Shown one piece after another: positions 60,201 through 64,000 of a stretch of 64,000 bases of DNA. The DNA is from Streptomyces sp. Ag109_O5-1. GTDB lineage: Bacteria > Actinomycetota > Actinomycetes > Streptomycetales > Streptomycetaceae. Every line of letters starts with the position of its first letter. Positions within the stretch are counted from its first letter, which is position 1. Position numbers and translations under genes: made by a program. The DNA is taken from the NCBI RefSeq assembly GCF_003814875.1, contig NZ_RKQF01000001.1:5766001-5830000 (forward strand). Direction: 5' to 3'. Under the pieces are notes generated by a model. The model saw nothing but the letters and a program-made list of their open reading frames with translations. It had not been told where the DNA came from and did no database searches.

Positions 60201-62044
60201 TGCTGGAGCACTCCGCCGAGGTGCGCGCCACCGCCCAGCTGTTCTGGGCCCATGCCGCGACCGACGACCGACGGGCCGCCTGGCAGCGACGCGCCCGCTC
60301 CCTGGCGCTGGCCCGCGCCCACTTCGGACCCGACGGCGCCGCACCGGTCACGGCCTGGTCCGAGCTGGCGGCCGAACTCTCGGACGCGGTGGCCGCGTTC
60401 GCCGCCTTGGCCGGGCTGCCTCCGGTACCGCGGGCGGGCGAGTACCTGGTGGCCGAACTCGCCGATCCGCACGAGGGTTTCGCCACCGGCCCCGCCGTAC
60501 GCACCCTTCTCGACGGCTTCCGCCACACGGACGCCGCTCCCGCCCTCACCGCGGACCTGGCCGCGCTCGGCACCGACCTGCCCGCGTGCCGTCAGCTCGC
60601 CGCCGCCTGGCTGGGGTCGTACGCGGCCGTCCACTCGGAGGGTGAGGGGGTGCCGGAGGCCGTGGCCCACCTGTGCGCACCCGGCCTGCCGCGCTACGAG
60701 ATCGCCGGTGCCGTCCAGGAGACCGTCGACGGACTGCTCGGCGTCCACCCCCGGGTCCGCGACGGCCGGTTGACCGTACGCCTCGACGAACTTCCGCACC
60801 GCGCACAGGAGTTCCGGGAGGAGCGGGCCCCCGCGTTCCGGGCCTTCCAGCGGCGGCGCGCGGAGGTCCTGGCCGCCGAGCGGGCCCGGCTGCGCCTGGA
60901 CGACCACCGTCCCCGCCCGCTCGCCGGCTTCGTCCGCAACCAGCTCATCGACCGGGTCTACCTCCCCCTGGTCGGCGACAACCTGGCCAGGCAGCTGGGC
61001 ACCCTCGACCCCACGGGACCGGCCGACCGCAGCGGACTGCTGCTGCTCCTGTCCCCGCCCGGCTACGGCAAGACGACCCTGCTGGAGTACGTCGCCGACC
61101 GGCTCGGTCTGCTCATGGTCCGCGTCGACGGCCCCGCACTCGGCACCGGCACCACCTCGCTCGACCCCGACCGCGCCCCTGACGCGGCCGCCCGGCGGGA
61201 GGTCGAGAAGATCGTGTTCGCCCTGGAGGCGGGCAGCAACGTCCTGCTGTACCTGGACGACATCCAGCACGTCGGCGCCGAACTCCTGCAGAAGTTCATC
61301 CCGTTGTGCGACGCGCAGCGCCGGATCGAGGCCGTCGCCGACGGTGTCGCCCGCAGCTTCGACCTGCGCGGACGCCGCTTCGCCGTCTGCCTCGCGGGAA
61401 ACCCGTACACCGCGAACGGGCAGCGCTTCCAGATCCCCGACATGCTCGCCAACCGTGCCGACGTCTGGAACCTCGGCGAGGTGCTCAGCGGCCACGACGA
61501 CCTGTTCGCGCTCTCCTTCCTGGAGAACGCCCTCGCCGCCAACCCGGTCCTGGCCCCGCTCGCCGGAGCCGACCCGGCCGACCTGCGCCTGCTGGTCGCC
61601 CTCGCCGACGGCGACCCGACCGCCCAGGCCGACCAACTCGCCCACCCTGTCCTGGACCTGGACCGCGTGCTGGCCACGCTCACCCGGCTGCGCGGCGTCC
61701 AGCGGACCGTCCTCGCCGTCAACCGCGCCTACATCGCCTCCGCCGCCCAGGAGGACGCCGGCCGCCGGGAACCGCCGTTCCTGCTCCAGGGCTCGTACCG
61801 CACCATGGCGCAGCTCGCCGCACGGATCGACCCCGTCCAGAGCGAGGCCGAGGTCGAGACCCTGCTCGACGACCACTACCTCGCCGAGGCACGGACCCTC
61901 GGCAGCGCCGCGGAGGCCAACCTGCTCGCACTCGCCCGGCTCCGCGGCCGGTCCACCCCCGAACAGACCGCCCGCTGGAGCGCGTTGTGCGCGGCCTACG
62001 CGTCCGACGGCTCTCCTTCCGCGGCCTACCCGTCCAACGGCTGA
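57275..62044 (+). CDS. Giant AAA+ ATPase, COG 'DNA repair ATPase' type, flotillin-associated
   Basis: This 1589-aa protein has an N-terminal beta-rich domain (about 45-380, with repeated VLLLGTSAP-, LLAVFRTGEND-, LLLLRIRPYNEP-like strands, propeller-like). A long Ala/Glu/Arg-rich helical middle (about 480-880) and further helical domains follow. The AAA+ module near the C-terminus has Walker A PPGYGKTTLLEYV (about 1260-1273), Walker B NVLLYLDDIQHV (1322-1333) and sensor region LAGNPYTANGQRFQIPDML. No signal or membrane helix is evident. The 'DNA repair' label is historical; partner genes suggest a membrane-platform remodelling ATPase. Codon 154 (57734-57736) is TTA, so translation should depend on bldA. 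Its last 19 bp overlap the convergent PucR-type gene. Confidence 0.85.
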   Translation: MGVEDGTYQILRARLADRATELGRRAAELNSRRQQAFGSRPLELVGSARPRTAGEGTARGIVAVRPDVLLLGTSAPSLDAGLLSLHALDGSALGPERVPGLLDDERFRRDLAELLRYYRDARLADLVHTASGRLLAVFRTGENDGDLRVLSWQLGADRVEYLGNHGERDLPQPSASELPWRTTGREDHTDGRILIEGGEGAVSVATTGGSLTVHAVPGDRPLFREPVDEPLQSLADATVGYAVTGPLLLLRIRPYNEPADRYLVVNTRTGSVRRQDSLGRGARLLPAEQGLIFPGGYELADGSHRTFRIDGGIDGDSGTTAGAGAVTAADGGLYFDAVLPAPNGEDLLYVLRRPGRAQVLLLPWNTVRREAASALHAAAHTLLPDGTLVLLRADREPVRTHELQLWQTPFQSAEYAAAQAVGDGPLERIGNADLVHGIAECLDVVRTATAAAPENPAAAAPELILDVCAKAADRHYWLADTGLLEPLAELRDAAEQLVAEQTRIRQLAARAARELDRAREEAAGLIRRSHGEPPADADGWTALLAELRRAQGRTRTLRELPQLDPAALDRVEADLADELTAATERAFAFFAGPDAFAAPLAAALRAAEDAASVATAAEAERLTDGLTEQADALATVTDLVTGAVTADPGATTAVLLAIGEVLAAVNRARAVLANRRRVLLDAEHRAAHAAESALLAQATTAALAAAGSSAACDDQLARLLLRLDALEARFAEAEDLAADLALRREEIRQAFAARRQTLLDEAAARADRVAASALRALEALRRRLAGLGSAADIHAAQAADPMASWVRAAAGELRGLDDQVRAQELEDGLLDAVRTALRELRDRADLTEDGGAAVRLGRHRFAVRREPVELTLQPDGDGLAFAVTGTGYRRPAHLPELLTGREFWTQPLVSESPALYRAEYLAAALLPTATAGEPLLDQVRRAAESAYDEGYERGVHDHDATVILGALLRLRAGAGLLEHSAEVRATAQLFWAHAATDDRRAAWQRRARSLALARAHFGPDGAAPVTAWSELAAELSDAVAAFAALAGLPPVPRAGEYLVAELADPHEGFATGPAVRTLLDGFRHTDAAPALTADLAALGTDLPACRQLAAAWLGSYAAVHSEGEGVPEAVAHLCAPGLPRYEIAGAVQETVDGLLGVHPRVRDGRLTVRLDELPHRAQEFREERAPAFRAFQRRRAEVLAAERARLRLDDHRPRPLAGFVRNQLIDRVYLPLVGDNLARQLGTLDPTGPADRSGLLLLLSPPGYGKTTLLEYVADRLGLLMVRVDGPALGTGTTSLDPDRAPDAAARREVEKIVFALEAGSNVLLYLDDIQHVGAELLQKFIPLCDAQRRIEAVADGVARSFDLRGRRFAVCLAGNPYTANGQRFQIPDMLANRADVWNLGEVLSGHDDLFALSFLENALAANPVLAPLAGADPADLRLLVALADGDPTAQADQLAHPVLDLDRVLATLTRLRGVQRTVLAVNRAYIASAAQEDAGRREPPFLLQGSYRTMAQLAARIDPVQSEAEVETLLDDHYLAEARTLGSAAEANLLALARLRGRSTPEQTARWSALCAAYASDGSPSAAYPSNG

Positions 62045-63072
62045 TCCTGGCCCGGCCACCCCAGCAGCCGTGCGCCGAACACCGCCGTCTCCAGGGTGTA
62101 GCGCTGCAACGCGTCGTCGGGATCCAGGCCCGTCAGCCGTACGACGTGGGCGATGCGGTACGCCAACGCGCGCACGCTCACCCCGAGCCGCCGCGCCGCC
62201 TCGGCCGCGACGTACCGCGAATCGGCGTAGGCGATCAGCGTCTCAAGGAGCGGCCGGGCCCCGCCGCGCGCCGTCCGCAACGGGCCCAGCACCCCGTGCA
62301 CCAGATCCTCCAGCGCCTCCCGGTCCCGCAGCAGCACCGGCAGGACCAGCAGGTCGGCCGCGTACAACAGCGGTTCGCGTAGCTCCAGTTGGGTCGCCTG
62401 CTCCAGCGCCGACCGGGCCTCCTCGTAGGAGTGCACGACCCCGCCGGGCCCGCTGTGCGGACGGCCCACCACGACCCGCCGGCCCTGGGTCAGCTCCGCG
62501 AACGCCTTGAGCGCCGCTGCCTCGCCCGGTCCGGACGGCACGATGCACACCAGCCGCCCGTGCTTCACGGCGAGCAGGATCTCCTGCTCGCCGAACCGGC
62601 CGAGCAGCCGCCGCTCCAGCGCCCGTACCAGCGGATCCTCCAGGTCGTAGCCGTCGCCCTCGGCGACCGCGACGACATGCGCGCAGGCCAGGTTGAGCCC
62701 GAACCGCTCGGCGTGCTCGGCCAGTCGGCCCAGGTCGCTGCGGCTGCTCAGCAGGTCCGCCACGAACTCCCGGCGCCCGGCCTCCTCCCGGCGCAGCCGC
62801 TCCCGGTACGCCCGCCCGTGCCCGTCGGCGAGCGCGGCCATCGCCGCCCGCAGTGCCGTCATCGACGCGGCGTCGACCGGCTGCCCCTCCCAGACCCTGC
62901 CGGTCACGGCCAGCCGCTCGTCGACCAGTTCGGCGAGCCCCCGCCCCTGCTCGGCGGCCCGGTCGCCGTACTCGCGCAGCGAGTCCAGCTCGGCGCGCCG
63001 CAGCCGCCGCCCGCTCCTCGCAACGTCCTCCAGCAGCCGCGCCCAGGCATCGTCGTCGGACGACGCAGACAT
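62026..63072 (-). CDS. PucR/CdaR-type transcriptional regulator
   Basis: This 348-aa protein has an acidic helical start, a GGDEF-like-fold core (ACAHVVAVAEGDGYDLEDPLVRALERRLLGRFGEQEILLAVKHGRLVCIV, then a VGRPHSGPGGVVHSYEEARSALE segment) and the C-terminal helix-turn-helix of the PucR family (SRYVAAEAARRLGVSVRALAYRI, then TGLDPDDALQRYTLETAV). These respond to small metabolites. The start is unclear: ATG at 63072 (GGAG upstream) or GTG at 63120. It converges on the giant ATPase with overlapping ends and may regulate that operon; this is inference from position only. Confidence 0.85.
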   Translation of the reverse strand: MSASSDDDAWARLLEDVARSGRRLRRAELDSLREYGDRAAEQGRGLAELVDERLAVTGRVWEGQPVDAASMTALRAAMAALADGHGRAYRERLRREEAGRREFVADLLSSRSDLGRLAEHAERFGLNLACAHVVAVAEGDGYDLEDPLVRALERRLLGRFGEQEILLAVKHGRLVCIVPSGPGEAAALKAFAELTQGRRVVVGRPHSGPGGVVHSYEEARSALEQATQLELREPLLYAADLLVLPVLLRDREALEDLVHGVLGPLRTARGGARPLLETLIAYADSRYVAAEAARRLGVSVRALAYRIAHVVRLTGLDPDDALQRYTLETAVFGARLLGWPGQDQPLDG

Positions 63073-63202
63073 ACCCGTGGCCGCTCCGGCAGTAGCCAAC
63101 TCCCGTTTCCTCCCCCGCACACCGCACCTGCGACCCGCCAGCGTACGACGAGCCGCGCGCACCCGACATGGGAGGTCGCGTTTCATCTGCGGCGAGCCAC
63201 GG

Positions 63203-63637
63203 TCAGCGGCTGCCGGCCTCGGCGCGCGCGTAGAACGCGGCGAGGTCGTCGGGGTTCTTCGTGTAGACGTCGATCCTCCGCACCGTGCCGCCCTGGACCT
63301 GGTGGATCTCGACCATGGTCAGCGGGAACTCCTCACCGGTGGTGTGGGCCGTGAGCGTTCCGGTGAGCTTTCCGACGACGCCGGCCGGGCCCTCGAACAC
63401 CTGGGCATCGGCGAGGGCGACGGCTGCGTAGCTCATCATCGCGCCCAGGACCGACTCCACGAACACCTCACGGCCGTGGTGCACACCCCCGTAGGGAAGC
63501 CGGTCCGGCTCGTCGACGATCACCTCGGGGTCCAGCTTCGCCAGGACACCCGGCACGTCCCCCTTGCCCAGCGCGTCGTACAGGCCGCGCACGACGTCCG
63601 CGGGGTTCTCCGTCACCGTCTCGGCAGCGTTGCTCAT
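63203..63637 (-). CDS. SnoaL/NTF2-like protein
   Basis: This 144-aa protein has the NTF2-like cone fold: ADVVRGLYDALGKGDVPGVLAKLDPEVIVDEPDRLPYGGVHHGREVFVESV and then VVGKLTGTLTAHTTGEEFPLTMVEIHQVQGGTVRRIDVYT. Relatives include polyketide cyclases and steroid isomerases, but many are of unknown role. The ATG at 63637 has GGAGGG 9 nt upstream; the frame is open further but without an RBS. It is divergent from an XRE/MmyB-type regulator, a common pairing. Confidence 0.85.
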   Translation of the reverse strand: MSNAAETVTENPADVVRGLYDALGKGDVPGVLAKLDPEVIVDEPDRLPYGGVHHGREVFVESVLGAMMSYAAVALADAQVFEGPAGVVGKLTGTLTAHTTGEEFPLTMVEIHQVQGGTVRRIDVYTKNPDDLAAFYARAEAGSR

Positions 63638-63795
63638 CTCGTCTGTCCCTCCGGTCCAGTTCACGTGGTCGCGCCCTGCCGTGGAGGCCGGGGCACGCAC
63701 CATGCAACGGGAAGCGGCCGGGCCGGGGGAGTCTCCGCCGTGAGGGGTACCGGCAGGGACCCCCACCCACCGCACGGGCTGCCTACCCTGACCGT

Positions 63796-64000
63796 ATGGA
63801 CAACCGGGACGCAGTCGGCGCCTTCCTCCGCTCCAGACGCGACAGGATCACCCCCGAGCAGGCGGGCCTGCCGACGTACGGTCAGCGGCGGGTACCCGGA
63901 CTGCGCCGGGGCGAGGTCGCGACGCTCGCCGGAGTGAGCGTCGAGTACTACACCCGCCTGGAACGCGGCAACCTGCGCGGTGTCTCCGACAGCGTGCTGG
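63796..64000 (+). CDS. XRE-family regulator, MmyB-like (5' part, continues past window)
   Basis: The first 68 residues read MDNRDAVGAFLRSRRDRITP, then LPTYGQRRVPGLRRGEVATLAGVSVEYYTRLERGNLRGVSDSVL. This is the helix-turn-helix region of actinobacterial MmyB-type regulators, whose C-terminal part carries a PAS-like ligand domain (not in the window). It is divergent from the NTF2-like gene, its probable target. Confidence 0.9.
   Translation, partial: MDNRDAVGAFLRSRRDRITPEQAGLPTYGQRRVPGLRRGEVATLAGVSVEYYTRLERGNLRGVSDSVL

Overview
The window has very high GC, GC-rich third codon positions, AGGAGG/GGAGG ribosome binding sites, many GTG starts and some TTG starts. It carries a HAIR-controlled dnaK-grpE-dnaJ-hspR operon, paired P450/ferredoxin genes and many secreted proteins. 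Together these point to a Streptomyces (or very close actinomycete) chromosome. All calls come from reading the sequence; no database search was run.

Layout. 1-5.8 kb: a truncated fibronectin-III gene, the heat-shock operon with two HspR operators, and a degenerate WecA/MraY-like membrane protein. 6.0-8.3 kb: a membrane Fe-S oxidoreductase of the EtfD type. 8.4-11.3 kb: P450 plus ferredoxin, a MarR regulator and a divergent NmrA-like reductase; the P450 and the reductase each contain a TTA (bldA) codon. 11.3-24.6 kb: mostly extracytoplasmic functions (orphan sugar-binding lipoprotein, LacI regulator with a divergent secreted glycosidase, S53 protease without propeptide, PAP2 membrane protein, FG-GAP protein) with DUF402, DinB-like and GAP-family proteins. 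24.6-27.5 kb: a complete minus-strand ferredoxin/ferredoxin reductase/P450 operon.

27.9-35.6 kb: a damaged cyclase/GMC-oxidoreductase junction, then an SDR (glucose 1-dehydrogenase type), cydA, cydB, a GH15 glucosidase/trehalase and gluconokinase. Together these could take a glucoside to 6-phosphogluconate with a bd-type oxidase as electron sink. 35.6-36.4 kb is a scar of gene fragments (TnpB N-terminus, sugar ABC ATPase C-terminus). 36.4-41.7 kb: DedA and a two-component system divergent from DUF4956, VTC-type polyphosphate polymerase and PAP2 phosphatase genes. 41.7-46 kb: FUSC, PH-like, a frameshifted DUF4239 gene and a secreted protein.

46.1-48.2 kb: a GntR/FCD regulator whose near-identical operator occurs at its own promoter and between a cupin/nitrilase-remnant pair and a DUF2848 gene. 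48.2-54.1 kb: CMD-like, beta-helix and Ig-like secreted proteins separated by a 14-copy 9-bp tandem array, then a GT-C-like membrane protein and a quinone reductase. 54.4-63.1 kb: the most intriguing locus, a YqiJ-like OB-fold membrane protein, a flotillin and a 1589-residue AAA+ ATPase with a TTA codon, facing a PucR-type regulator. The window ends with an NTF2-like protein and the start of an XRE/MmyB-type regulator.

A notable overall feature is gene decay: at least six loci in 64 kb are truncated, fused, frameshifted or internally deleted, all next to intact neighbours.
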